Below, piece after piece: positions 1 through 12,477 of a DNA stretch of 64,000 bases; positions within the stretch are counted from its first letter, which is position 1; every line of letters begins with the position of its first letter. Below the pieces are notes generated by a model, which did not search any database, was not told where the DNA came from, and saw only the letters and a program-made list of their open reading frames with translations. The DNA is taken from assembly GCA_003290165.1 (NCBI GenBank), contig QNQO01001162.1:124001-188000 (forward strand), given 5' to 3'. Position numbers and translations under genes: made by a program. This DNA is from Berberis thunbergii. Lineage: Eukaryota; Streptophyta; Magnoliopsida; Ranunculales; Berberidaceae.

Positions 1-2890
1 ATATATGCTATATGATTGATATTTTTTAATGTTCAGTAAGATTAATAAGGGTAAGTTCAATACTTGGATTATTGTTCTTGAATTCTCGTAATTATACTGT
101 ATAACTATTGCAAAAATCATATAAAAGAAAGTATCCTCCAAATTGAATTGAACCTAAAAAATGTAGTGTCTCGGTTGAACTAAACCTTAAAAAAAGAGGT
201 AGTGCAATAATCAAATAAGTAAACTTATGCTTGCATCTCATACATTCACTACCTCAGCAGTTGTTTGGTTTTCACTGTAGATGGATTCTGACGTCTTCAT
301 AAAATTTATTTCAGTGATCACTTCTTCAATATAATTAGGGACTCCGAGTCTCATCACTGAAACTGAAGATTCTTGCACTCTAGCCTGTTGATTACTCATG
401 TTGGTGTTTGCTGATAGCTTCATTATGCCTTTCAGTAGCTTCATTATGTACCTTATACTTTTCTTTTTCTTTTAATTATTCCAATGTGTTAAAAGTGTAG
501 AAGTTCACAAATGGGGAAGAGGTACAAACTTATTAAATGTCACGAAATTTCCCTTCAATGAAACATACCTTTATTTGAGTCAACATTTTGTTTTCCTTAA
601 CTCTGCATGTTTAATTACTAAAAAAAAGTACTTTCATAGTAAGGTGTTCATACTTGAAATCAGTATGATGTTCATAGTATGAAATCAATATGATGTTTAT
701 AGTAAGGTGTTCATAGTATCAAATCAGTTGCTACGATTCAATTGTTTTTTTTTTCTTTTGCATACTCATGCTATGATTCATTTTTTTTACATGTATAATG
801 TGATTTATTGACATTAATAGCGTGATTTATTAACATGTATAGTGAGACTTCATTGTTAGAATATTCCTAGTATACATCTGTATCCATTTGCATACATTAG
901 ATTACATTGTTGAACATACTAGCATACATTTATGTATAGTTTGATATACACAGTCATCTCTTGGTGTCTCTCACACAAGGAGTTTAATTTTTGTTTCATT
1001 TTTAGCAGTCTCTCACAGATCTCTCAGCGGTCTTCATTTTTTCATCATTCGCTCAAGCATTCAATTTTTAGCATTCTCTCAAGTATTCTTATTGGTTATT
1101 AAAAGGATTCGAATTCACAGAGCCATGCTGAGTGATTTTTAAATATAGTTAAATTCATGATAAACACGATAGAAAGATAAGCCGTGATGAAAATAATTAA
1201 CTTTTTACGATATTGGCAACGACACGGGGAATTTATCTTACAAAACAGAATGGTGTTTGGGTTGGGAGATAAAAGATGACTTAAATTATTTTTAAAATAA
1301 ACCATCCAATGGCATAGAAAGCAACCAAGCAGTTTCACACTTATGTTCTCACAAACTCAAGTACTCTATCATCTTACAAACTTTCACAATATTAACCATC
1401 TCAAACTCTCACAACCCTATTTCAATCAAGAAACATAAACACTCACAACCGTTTCTCTTTCACGAATTTTTGTCTCTCACGAATCTCTCAATAAATTAGT
1501 TTCTCTCAAGCATTCTCTCATGGATTTATTTGGAAAAGATTTCGGTGTCTAATCAAGATTTCGGTTTAATTGGTTTTATTTTGGAAAAGATTTTGGTATC
1601 TAATCTTGATTTGGAAACGATTTTAGTGTTCACTCGAGTGTAGAGATTTGGTCTTCTTTACACTAAGGGAAGCAAAAAGCAGAAAAAAAAAAGACTTGTG
1701 TAGCACTATGTATTTCCATTGTTTTTAGCTAAAATTATTTTCAGTGATTATAAAGTGGTTTATGTTTTGCAACTTTCTATAATGATTTTAGTGTAGTTTT
1801 ATTGCGCTTAATTTGATGCTTAATTTTATACTCTTAATTTCTTGCTCTTAAATTTGTTATACTTTTTTAATTTCCTTCTAGCATGTTTCTTCTATTAATT
1901 TCTTCATTCTTGCACGTTTCTTGTATTAATTTTCTTAATTTCCTTCTAGCACGTTTCTACTATTAATTTCCATCTAGCACGTTTCTACTATTAATTTCCA
2001 TATAGGACGTTTCTACTAGTAATTAAGATAAATTTGACTCCTTAATTTATCTTCTAGCACGTTTCTACTATTATACTTCCTTAATTTCCTTAATTTATTC
2101 TACTCTTAATTTCCTTAATTCTACTATCGAAAAGAATTCAAACTTCTCTTTCTTTCTTCACCGCAGACTCTGCCCATGAAAAAAAATGGTGTCAAACTCG
2201 ATCACATATAGAGTTCTACCTAGAATCAAACTTTATAAAGTTTTGTATGTTGGTCATTACTGATACAACAAATACAATTACTGATCATTATTGTATGTTG
2301 ATCATTACTAATCAAACTCATCTTACAATTACTAATCAAATCCGTTAGATCAAACCCTACAATTACTAATTCTAAAACAGGAAGTATCTTGAAACGATAT
2401 AATTCTAAATGGAGATAAACCCAAAACTGGTATAATTCTAAAAATAAAATAAAAAAGGAAGTATCTTATGTTTGGTGTTTGAGTGCTATAAGTAATATAG
2501 TTTTTATTGTCATCATAACAGGGGCGACAAGCAAGTAATGTAAGTGATAGCAAGTATCTTATGTTTTGTGTTTGGTGTTTATATTCGCTATGGATTTAAT
2601 CAACTTATCATTTGTCAAGCAAATCATATTTCCATATTCAGTTTGTGCTTCCATCATTGAGTATGATCTTATATATTTTAAGCACCATTATGTTTGAACT
2701 TTTTGTGCTTCTATCACTAGATATGATCTTATATATTTTAAGCATGGTTTTTTTTAATGGTATTTGCACCAAGCACCAAGTATTTTTGCACTAACATTTT
2801 GATGCTTAAAACAATGCACTTTTATTTTCCTTTACTTGAATTCTGTAAAGACAATAAATGAGTTGTTTTGTTAATCGAGCTACTTACATT
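1..2890. repeat. Segmental duplication, copy 1
   Basis: AT-rich sequence that recurs almost base for base at 4215-6107 and, after a 7.7 kb insertion, at 13812-14400. Landmarks shared by both copies are the opening TGATTGATATTTTTTAATG-type stretch, the run of TAAGGTGTTCATAGTAT repeats near 640-710, the block of repeated TAGCACGTTTCTACTATTAA units near 1870-2100, and the AGTATCTTATGTTT stretch near 2460. The similarity stops at the shared CGAGCTACTTACATT near 2890. No reading frame longer than about 80 codons makes sense as a gene here, and the short ORFs are not conserved between the copies. It is probably old non-coding or transposon-derived DNA. Confidence 0.8.
640..1330 (+). repeat. Dispersed AT-rich repeat, family shared with 27.5-30.9 kb
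   Basis: The stretch running from the GTTCATAGTAT repeats through TAGAATATTCCTAGTATACA to the GGAGATAAAAGA motif is also present at about 4860-5560 in the same orientation. In reverse orientation it is present at about 27500-28650 and 29850-30950. The shared words include rearranged copies of ACATGTCAATAAATCACATT and GAATATTCTAACATTGAAG. The sequence looks like part of a non-coding transposon, but I did not find terminal inverted repeats. Confidence 0.6.
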
Positions 2891-4214
2891 CTGGATTGGT
2901 CTATGGGTTTCAGTGAGTGCAACAATGTCTTTGAACCCGGATTAAAATAGGCACCGATATATGGTTATCTGACTGTCGCTTGATGGCCAAAATATTGCAA
3001 ACAGAAGAGTGCTTGCCACAATAAACCATAAGCATAGAACACCCAACACAAATACATGAATTGTTATATAACATGTATGTAGCATTTTTTTTTCACTTAT
3101 CAATTTTGAAAAAAAAATAACAATGGTTTAGCAGTTAATTTATGTAGCATTCCTTTCACTTATCAGTTATATAACTAATTTGTGGGTAGTGTCAACGGTT
3201 CACTCACTGATCGAAGGTTGTTTTGGTTAATGATGGGGTGGTTATGATTTTTTTATTTTACATAGGTTGATTGGGGATAAGAAGAATTCAGACGTGGTGA
3301 TTTCGAAGAAGAGATAAGGAACCTTATGGTGTGTTTCACTTATAATAGTATGCATGTTCATTTTTATTTTATTTTTTGCAATTTCATCTTTTACAACGTG
3401 TCGGCGAATTCCATTCTTTATATTGCATTTTTGGTTGATTAATGGTAATCATGTTTACAAGTAATTCCCTTCTTTGTATTGCATTTTAGGTTAATTAATT
3501 TCTTTGATTAACGTGTCAGTGAATTCCATTCAATTTCATCAATGGAAAGGATGTCGAGTTAGAGGGTTAGTGGATAGAGTAAGATGATTACAAGTAAGGT
3601 TGAAGCCGACATTTATAGTAGTTCTTATTTATGTAAGAATTTGATCATTTGTTTCTTCTACTTTGTATGAGAAAAATATACAACACTCATAGAATGTTTC
3701 TGAATTTTTCAAGTTGTATGTTAAAAAAATTTCAGGGATTTTCGGGGTAATTGGTGAAAATTACAAGTATGTTTTACACAATCCCTTGAGTTTGTAAGTG
3801 GTCAAAGAAGATTTCAAGTATGTTTTACACAGTCCCTTGAGTTGCGGCAAATAAATGTTTTAGCTTATAAAAAATGCTTTTGGGAGAATACATAGCATAA
3901 ACAAATGAGTTCATGTATAACAAAGTCCCTAAGCTGCAATCTAAAGGTATAAATTATATATGTCTATGAAGTGAGAGTGTAAATAATTCAAATTGGTTTA
4001 GTTTTGGGTTTCTAAGAAAGGTTATATGTTATGGAAAGCCAGAAACCATTGAGAGTGCTTACCTGAAAACTCATTAATTTGGAAGGTTTTAGAACAGTTG
4101 TTCAAATGATTCCTTCCTGATTGTTCTTTATTTACTCAGTTATTTGAAATACAGAGCAATTTTCATTTGGGCTCCTCTTCAATCTCTTCTTCAGTCTGAT
4201 TCTTCATTAAGGCT
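2891..4214. other. AT-rich spacer without a recognisable gene
   Basis: This stretch lies between the two copies of the segmental duplication and is absent from the second junction at 14400. I see no credible reading frame, no RNA gene and no element ends. A short local duplication is visible (the phrase CAAGTATGTTTTACACA occurs twice, near 3764 and 3815). Confidence 0.5.
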
Positions 4215-6107
4215 TTCTACTACTATATATTCTATATGATTGACATTTTTTAATGTTCGGTGTGATTAATAAGGGTAGTTCAATACTTGGGTTACTGTTC
4301 TTGAATTCTCCTAATTATATTGTATAACTACTAATGCAAAAATCATATAACATAAATTATTCTCTCAATTGAACTGAACCTAAAAAAAGAAGGAGTGTCT
4401 CGGTTGAACTGAACCTAAAAAAAAGAGGTAGCGCAATAATCAAATAAGTACACTTATGCTTGCATCTCATACATTCACCACAGCAGCAGTTGTTTGGTTT
4501 TCATTGTAGATGGATTTTGACGTCTTGATATAATTTGTTTCAGTGATCACTTCTTCAACAAAATAGGGACTCCCAGTCTCATTACTGAAACTGAAGATTC
4601 CCGCATTCTAGCCTGTTGATTACTCAGGTTGTGTTTGCTGATAGCTTCATTATGCCTTTCAGCAGCTTCATTATGTACTTTTTATTTCTTTCTTCCTCTA
4701 ATTAATCCAATGTGTTAAAAGTGTAGAAGTTCACAAATGGGGAAGAGGTACAAACTTAATAAATTTCACAAAATTTCCTTTTGATGAAACGTACATTTAT
4801 TTGAGTCAACATTTTGTTTTCCTTAACTCTATAAGTTTAATTGCTGGAAAAAAAAGTACTTTCATAGTAAGGTGTTCATACTTGAAATCGGTATGATGTT
4901 CATAGTAAGGTGTTTATAGTATGAAATCAGTATGATCTTCATGCTTGAAATCAATATGATGTTCATAGTAAGGTGTTCATAGTAAGGCGTTCATAGTATC
5001 AAAGTAGTTGCTATGATTCAATTGTTTCTTTTGCATACTCATGTTGTGATTCATTTTTTTTACATGCACAATGTGATTTATTGACATGTACAGTGGGACT
5101 TCAATGTTAGAATATTCCTAGTATACATCTGTATCCATTTGCATACATTAGAATACATTGTTGAACATCCTAGCATAGATTTGTGTATAGTGTGTTATAC
5201 ACAGTTCATCTCTTGGTGTCTCTCACGCAAGGGGTTTCATTTTTAGCAGTCTCTCACGAATCTCTCAGCATACTTCATTTTTCATCATTCGCTCAAGCAT
5301 TCGATTTTTAACATTCTCACAAGTATTCTCAATGGTTATTAAAAGGATATTAAAATGATGAAAATCCCCAGAGCCATGCTGAGTGATTTTTCAATACAGT
5401 TAAAGTCATGAGAAACACAATAGAAAGATAAGCCGCGATGAAAATAATTAACACTGTACAATAGTGCTAATGGCACGGAAAATTTATCTTACCAAATAGG
5501 ATGGTGGTGGGAGATAAAAGACAACTCAGATTATTTTTTTGGATAACCCATCCAATGGCATAGTGGTTTATGTTTTGCAACTTTCTATAATGATTTAATG
5601 ATTTTAGTGTAAATTTTTTGCTCTTAATTTGATGCTTAAGTTTATACTCTTAATTTCTTGCTTTAGATTTATTATACTTTTTTAATTTCCTTCTAGCATG
5701 TTTCTTCTATTAATTTCCTTCTAGCACGTTTCTACTATTAATTTCCACGTAGCACGTTTCTACTATTAATTTCCATATAGCACATTTCTACTATTAATTA
5801 AGATAAATTTGATTTCGTAATTTATCTTCTAGCACGTTTCTACTATTATACTTCCTTAATTTCCTTAATTTTAAAGTGATTATACTTCCTTAAATTATTT
5901 TACTCTTAATTTCCTTAATTCTACTATGGGAAAGAATTCAAACTTTTCTTTCTTCCTTCACCGCAGGCTCTGTCCATGAAAAAAAAGGTATTTGGGTAAA
6001 ACTGGACCACATATAGAGTTCTACCTAGAATCAAACTTTATAAAGTTTTGTATGTTGATCATTACTGATACAACAATTGCAATTACTGATCATTACTAAT
6101 CAAATTC
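4215..6107. repeat. Segmental duplication, copy 2, left part
   Basis: This is the second copy of 1-2320, with small insertions and deletions. One deletion is about 190 bases and removes the sequence equivalent to about 1330-1740. It runs to AATCAAATTC at 6107, where the LTR element starts. The copy resumes at 13812 with AACTCATCTTACAATTA, which matches position 2327 of copy 1 exactly. Copy 1 therefore shows the empty, pre-insertion site. Confidence 0.8.
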
Positions 6108-6300
6108 TGTTAAAGAATAAAAGTCTACCTATGTTACAAAATAGGATAGTGTAATAGAATAAGATATGTTTGGATGTCATAATAGAATAGAAGTCTTAGG
6201 TTTTCTATCTCCACTAGGTTAGATCAGAGTTAGCTTTATAAAGCTTGTATTCTATTCGATGAAAACACAATACAATAATATTTCAATACAATTCTTTACA
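6108..6300 (+). repeat. 5' LTR of the copia-type element
   Basis: It is 193 bp, with TG...CA ends, and carries a GCTTTATAAAGC motif that could serve as a TATA region. Compared with the 3' LTR it has about 56 extra bases in the middle (around AGATATGTTTGGATGTCATA), so one LTR has gained or lost sequence since insertion. Confidence 0.8.
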
Positions 6301-6318
6301 TGGTATCAGAGCAAGGTT
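6301..6318 (+). other. Primer-binding site, initiator Met-tRNA type
   Basis: TGGTATCAGAGCAAGGTT starts directly after the LTR. The first 12 bases are complementary to the 3' end of plant initiator methionine tRNA, as in most copia elements. Confidence 0.85.
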
Positions 6319-7040
6319 ATTAATTGACCCAAAAATTTGAGGAATCAAGCTCTTCCCCGCCTTCGACGAATACCTAGACGCGAGATGCGGGGAAGGGAAG
6401 AAAGTAGTAATAGTCTACCTCAATCAATTCAACAACATCATAACATACCACATTACGAGCCACAACCTCGTTCACCACCGCTTCCGCAAACAAACTCATC
6501 ACCACCAATCAACGTCACCGCTACCAACAGTGGTGAGACTCTCTCGCCATCACACGCGAAAAATACAAAATCAAATCTCTTCTCCAGCCAACAAACTCAG
6601 ATTGTTTTAGATCATCAACATCGTCCGGTGCAATTGAACAAAGTAATTGCTTGCACCATCAACATTGCAATCATCACCATCAACACTGCAATCACCACCA
6701 TCAAAACATCATCAAACCTTCATCACCATCATCAACCATTAGAACATCATCAATTGCAAATCAGATTCATCATCTCTCGTTTTCACCATTAGAAGAGAGC
6801 AGCGATTGCACATCAGATTCGCCATCTGTCTTTTTAGCCATCAGAAAAGAGCAACTTCATTTTCGTTTTTCTGATTTGAAAGGAGAAAGAAGATTATGTT
6901 TAAAAGCCTTCATCAACTCACTGTTCAACGGTGATTAAGAGCGTCGTAGAACCGATCAACCGGTGCAATTGAATCGATCATCATCAACATTGTCAATCAG
7001 AACATTATCACTGATCAATCATCATTAGACCGATCGTCAA
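6319..7040 (+). other. Internal region rich in CAT/CAA codon-like repeats, no convincing gene
   Basis: There are runs of ATCACCATCAACA and CATCATCAA. Translated, they give histidine-, glutamine- and isoleucine-rich open frames (6337-6792 and 6651-6938) in several phases. Open frames in multiple phases over a simple-sequence run are expected by chance, and nothing resembles a known Gag. I treat it as low-complexity leader sequence of the retroelement. Confidence 0.5.
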
Positions 7041-7067
7041 TCAGAACAACATCAATAAGAACAATCA

Positions 7068-7276
7068 TGGACCTTCCAATTCAATTAAAGGTGCTCCTCA
7101 AGTCCATGATCTTTCTCCATTCACAAGAGGTGGTGGTGGTGGTTTCATGCCCATGCCTCACCCTGCACTTGTCAAGGAGATGCGAGAAGCCGCTGAGTTT
7201 GGTCAAGGTCCAAGACCTCTTCTTCCTCCTCACCATCACGCCATCCTTGAAGAGTGGCTCGTAATTCAACATCAGA
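7068..7276 (+). pseudogene. Fragment of an FLX-like gene inside the retroelement
   Basis: The plus-strand translation contains PFTRGGGGGFMPMPHPAL, EMREAAEFGQGPRPL and PPHHHAILEEWL. This order of a glycine-rich stretch, PHPAL, EMREA, GPRPLPPH, an AI(I/L)EE block and then QHQ is what I remember from the N-terminus of plant FLX-like coiled-coil proteins (the FLOWERING LOCUS C EXPRESSOR family). Only about 70 residues are present. There is no coiled-coil body and no start codon in a suitable place, and the frame runs into unrelated CAA-rich DNA. It is best read as host sequence captured by the LTR element. The family assignment is from memory of the motif order and could be wrong. Confidence 0.45.
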
Positions 7277-7588
7277 AAGAAAAACCTCAGATTCAACATA
7301 AGATTCAACCTCTGAACAATCGACCTCGATCAGATTCAACATCGATCTCAAAACAATTGACCTCAGAACAATCAAACAATCGAACCCATTGTAGAAAGAT
7401 AATCCGAGCTTTTCTTTAAGTCCTGAAGAAGATGAAAAGAAGAAATTTTTTCTTCAAACTGTTATAAAGCTTTGGGCTATTTGCACCTGAGCTTTACTAA
7501 GTACCACAAAAAATTTATTTTAAAGGATTAGGCATTAGCACTCAAGGTTCAGTAAAAAACACTAGTACACTATGTAGCCGCCGTCACC

Positions 7589-7786
7589 ATGAGCGACAAT
7601 ACAAACAGTGGTTCAAACACCACCACCTCACCATATAACAATCTTCATCACCCATACTTTCTTCACCATTCCGATCAACCTGGGGTGGCTCTTGTTTCAC
7701 AGTCGCTTACTCCTACCAATTACAACATATGGAGTCGAGATCTGTTCTCAAAGCCCAAGTCCCAGAAGAAGAAGAAAAGGAAATAA
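7589..7786 (+). pseudogene. Copia Gag N-terminus, truncated
   Basis: The frame starts with ATG after CCGCCGTCACC. It reads through asparagine/threonine-rich residues into LHHPYFLHHSDQPGVALVSQ and then LTPTNYNIWSRDL. The sequence HPYFLHHSD-PG--LV-Q-LT--NY--WSR is the signature of the N-terminal domain of plant copia Gag (Gag-polypeptide, Copia-type N-terminal, PF14244). The frame ends after a lysine-rich run at residue 65, whereas full Gag proteins run several hundred residues, so the coding region is cut off. It supports the copia origin of the surrounding LTR element. Confidence 0.7.
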
Positions 7787-10107
7787 TTTCATCAAACTGA
7801 TATAAAGCTCTGGGCTATTTGAACCCCGGGTTTTACTCAACTCAACAAAGAACAACAACAACGTCTCTATCCGGCGCACACGACAGCAATACCCAGACAG
7901 ATGTAAACCATGCGATCTTTCTCTCGTCCTCCCTATCACAAGTTCGATCGTACATCAGATCGCACAGCAAGGAAGAAACGAAGTGTCATGCCCCGATTTT
8001 CGAGAAAAAATAAAAATCCCAAAAATCCACGTAGGATTATCCGTTTTCCCAAAAGTCGGGACATGAATTTTCATTCACGAAAAATAACAGTTGGCATCCA
8101 CGAGAAATAATAAATTTATGCACAATTTACCAAATAGAGGGAAAAAAAACACAACTGATCTAAAAGTCCATCAAAGGAAGAAAATTTTTAAAACTCGCAG
8201 AGCCAACGCTAACAAGTTCAACACTTTACGAATGTATCCCTCAACAAAATAATGAATAACTCCGAATTCAAATTACAAGAATTAAACTAACACCTACAAA
8301 TAGAAAGATCTAATCTTTCGAACACGCGCAACTCCCACCAATGCTCGTCGCGTATGGTACGAAATGCTCTAAGCCCGCCCGAGATTACTGTATCCTGAAA
8401 ATAAGCTAGTCGGCTACATTCCTGAAGGAATGTACCCAAGAAGCCAAAGCCCACTTGGGTCAGCAATGAAGCTGGTGTGAAATCTCTTTATTTCCCCCAA
8501 AAATCAATAAAGGAAATTACAAGATATGACCAAAAATAGTACGATAAAGAAATCAAAAACACACAGGTAGTTCCTCCACGAGGCATTCGTATCATCATCT
8601 CAATTAAGTAAAAATGCATTACTTACCCTATAGGAGTCGACTATGGCAAGTCTAACCTGCAGAAATATCAGTGGACTTGCCACCCTGCATAAAAGGATTA
8701 GAAGCAAATGCAACGTCATTTATTCTTTTTATTTGAATTAGGTTCATCTTTTTAATGAATTGATCACTTAGACGATACCACATTTGCACCACCTCCGTGC
8801 CGAACATACATGCCCATATGCCTTTTTCATATAAAGGAGGACTACTCCGTCATCTATGTCCAAGTGGGGACATCACATACAGACATGCATCGCGGATGCC
8901 CCTAACTATATGAGTACCAAAAGCCACCCTTGGGCTATCAATGCGCATAAACTCACGTCACATTTTTGACGGATAAAAGATCAAAGCCTATTTTAGGCAT
9001 ACAAATTCACCACATTTCCGCAAGACTAACCCGAAGGTTATTTTAGTTTCTCTAGTAAGAAATGGGTGCCCCAACTCCGCAAGACGACCCACTGGTCATT
9101 TAGTTTCTTTAGTAAGAGAGGGGAAATAACAAACAAAAGAGGTGTGGTAGTTCTAAGTGATACAAGTCCAAGTGGTTTATATTTTCCAGAAATCAAGATT
9201 TACGAATATCATTTATTTTTCATAATTCAGAATTCTTCCACAATGACATTTTGTCATACATGAATTGATTCACAATTGTCGGAGAACGACTAGTAGACTT
9301 TGTCACTGATCAATTTACCTTGATCTAGGAATACTACATACAAGAATATGCCGCAAAACAGATGATCAACTAATAATAAACGGTTTAATCAGTGAAACCT
9401 ATGAAACATTGTCATATTCATTTGATAATACTTGTATTGAATGCTTGAGGCTTATGTTATGATCTTACTTTCAATTTTATTTGATGAAACTTATCTTTTT
9501 GCACTCACGAATAAAAATGCTTGTAAGAAGAAAATGAATGGTCGTGATCACATTATTCCCCATTCAACATGTTCAACTACTTCTCTCTGCATATTCTAAA
9601 ATATAGAATGCATCAACCTACCAGCACATGCTTGCATCAAAAGGTGAGAAGAAAGTTCAAAGTACTGACTAGAATATTGCGTCTTAGTTTAGCACATAGA
9701 GGGGTGAACATCTGAGCTTGCCTAAATTGGGTAAAACTTGACTTAGTTATTTTAAACATGGGAAGAGTGAAGAAATAATATGTACATAAACCATCACATA
9801 CACCTTTCAAGAGAAGAATCAGACCAACAACATAAGAAATGAAATGGCAGAAACAGTCATTTAAGAGCGAAGAAAAAAAATACCAGGAAAGTTAGAACAC
9901 AAACACCCCAAATAAATCAATCAATCAAGGGCTGTAGATCCAAATTAACAAAAACCCCATCAAGAAATCGAACCAAACATACTGACAGAAATCACTGAAT
10001 CATAAATAAGATAAGAAGAAACGTATATTCACATCAAGTAAAGTAATAAAGGGTTGAGAAATAATCATGAAATAAGTTTACCCATAGATGAGAAAAACAA
10101 AACCCCA

Positions 10108-12477
10108 CACTACAACAATTAAGGCATTTTTCAAGAAAAATGTCCTTGACAAAACTCAAAATTTTGTTGAAAACTACTTTTAACAAGGAAAACAATTCAT
10201 TGGTGGGTTCCTGGAGGCATCCCCTTAGCTAAAGGTATTTGCCAAGGAATTACAGTTTTTGTTGGTAAAAGGGATGCTAAGTCAAGAAAATATTTTGTTG
10301 GTAATATTGACAACTACCAAGGAAATTCATTGGCAAAAATCAAATATCGTTACCAACAAATTGTTTGTTGCAAGAACTATTTTATTTACCTACAAAATTT
10401 TTCTCGAAAAATTTTAAAATCATCAAGGAAAATTGTCGTTGGCAAAGGTAACAACCTTTATCATAGAACTTTTTCGTTGGTAAAATGCATGAATATCAAC
10501 GAAAGTTGTCATCGGTATCGTTACCAATTACCAAGGAAATTATTTTCAATAAAAAATGATATATTAAAGTTGTTTAAGAGACGACCTAATCTAGGTCCCA
10601 AACTCTAAGGACATCACCCACTACCTCCCAAATTCTAAGGACACCACTCTTGATGATAAGACCACACTATGAAATTTCATATATAATATATTTATTTTTA
10701 GGCTCAACGGGAATCGAACTCCTGACCTATAGTAAAATCTGTTGCAATATTTACCAATTGAGCTATTTGAATAATTGTGTTGTGTGAAACAACTTTATAG
10801 CTTATTAAATCAAATTACTCATTTTTTGCAATAAAAAAACCATTGCTACGTATATAATAGAGACCAATATATGATATTTCGTCACTATAAATTAAAACTA
10901 AATATTTTCACGATTATAAGATTTATGTTAAATATCTACCACTTTTAGCAATGGAAAAAAATTTCACAATTACACTATTATAATTAGCAACAAAATAGTA
11001 ATAGCATTTCAATGCTATATGTTATTGAAATTGGTTATATCCCAAATGAAATAAAATTAAATTGTTGTAAATAAGAAAATGAGCCTTAATAAGAAAAATG
11101 TTCATGGAAATTTTATCAATATTTAGCAACGAAATAAATTGTTACCATTAATATTATAATTAACAGTAAAATAATGTTGTATTGTTAAATAAATTTTATT
11201 TGATTTTTCAGATGAAATTATATCAATGCTACTAATAAAAAATTTCAACGAATTGATATTTTCCACTATAAAGAAGCTAGGAGCTTTAAATATAAAAACA
11301 TTTCATGAAAAAAAATTCATTATAAGTAACCAAATAAATCGTTGCAATAACGTGGTAACTAACTAGAGAAAATTTAGTTTCATTGTTGAAGAGACACGAA
11401 CAAGTGTTATAGTGCATTTACTAAGAAAATGTTTGTCAATAATATTAATATTTATTAGCAATGAAATAATTTATTGTAAATGACGTCATTATAACTAACA
11501 AACTAAAATTTCGTTGAATAAGAAATATTTTGTTGCTAAATAATGTTGGTGGGTAATTGGTTTTGGAATAAATATTTTTCGCCATCTCTTTACAAATAAA
11601 AGTTGCCAACAAAATAGATTTCGTTACAAAAAGTGACAACTCTATGGTTTTTTCAATGAAATTTATTTTTGTTAGAAATAGTAACATATTAACAAGGAAA
11701 ATAAAATTTGTTAGTAACTAAAACATTTTTTGTAGTGAGTATACCAATTTCCAACAAAATAATGACTTGTCGCTATAAAATAGTTAGTGAACTTTAATGA
11801 GAAACAAATTTTCATGAAAATATTGTCAGTTTTTACCTAGAAAAAATTTGTTACGAACAATGTTATGATTACCAACAAAATCTTATTTCATAGCTACAAA
11901 GATTTCATTAAAAAATATATTGTTTCCAACAAAATAAAAAACGTTGCCAATAGTGTGACAATTCTTAACGAAATATTACTTTGTTGCTATAAATTAATAA
12001 ACGAGCTTTAACAAGAAAAAACCTAATGAAAAAAATTATCAATCATTATCAACGAACCGAATCATTACTAATAATGTGATTATTGTCTAGGAAAACATAT
12101 TTGCTTACTAAAGAGGGACGAATAAGATTTAATATTCGTTAACAAGGAAAGTTAGTTGTTGTTAAAATTAGTCTTCTTTAGCAACAAAATATTTCATTTC
12201 AGATGATGCCATAATTACCAAGGAACAAGTATTTTGTGGTCATAAAAATAATTTCATTGTTAAATCAATTTAGCGAAAAATTGGGTTTGGAGGGAATGTT
12301 TCCCGCCACCTATTTAACAAGGAATGTTTCCTACAAAATATATTTTGTTGAAAAACAGTAACAAGTTTATGGCTTTTTCAAGGAAAATTTTTATTCGTTG
12401 ACAATGCTACAATATTAACAAGAAAATTAATTTTCGTAGCAATAATTTTGTTGGTAAAAGATAGATTTCTTGTAGTG
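10108..12477. mobile_element. Non-autonomous CACTA-type element, copy A
   Basis: It opens CACTACAACAATTAAGGC and closes with ATTTCTTGTAGTG, giving short terminal inverted repeats of the CACTA (En/Spm) kind. The interior is AT-rich and full of short words such as TTGTTGGTAA, CAACAAAAT and AAGGAAA in both orientations, the usual subterminal motif pattern. A related copy lies in reverse orientation at 40889-43418. No transposase reading frame is present. The bases next to the ends (CCA and ACC) do not form an obvious 3-bp duplication, so the exact ends or the mode of insertion remain unsettled. Confidence 0.7.
10700..10770 (-). other. tRNA-like module inside CACTA copy A
   Basis: The minus strand reads AATAGCTCAATTGGTAAAT, then about 30 bases later GGAGTTCGATTCCCGTTGAG. 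The first matches a RNA polymerase III A box (TAGCTCAATTGG) and the second a B box (GTTCGATTCC). The spacing is close to that of a tRNA. I cannot fold a proper acceptor stem, so this looks like a tRNA-derived relic and not a working tRNA gene. The same module occurs in copy B near 42757-42830. Confidence 0.55.

Noticed and set aside
6337..6938. Open frames of 151 and 95 codons, histidine- and isoleucine-rich
   Set aside because: They overlap in different phases over a CAT/CAA simple-sequence run and resemble no known protein; chance open frames are expected there.
10108..12477. Harbinger-type element with a TWA target duplication
   Set aside because: The flanks are CCA and ACC, and the ends are CACTAC...GTAGTG, which fit the CACTA class better even though no target duplication is clear.
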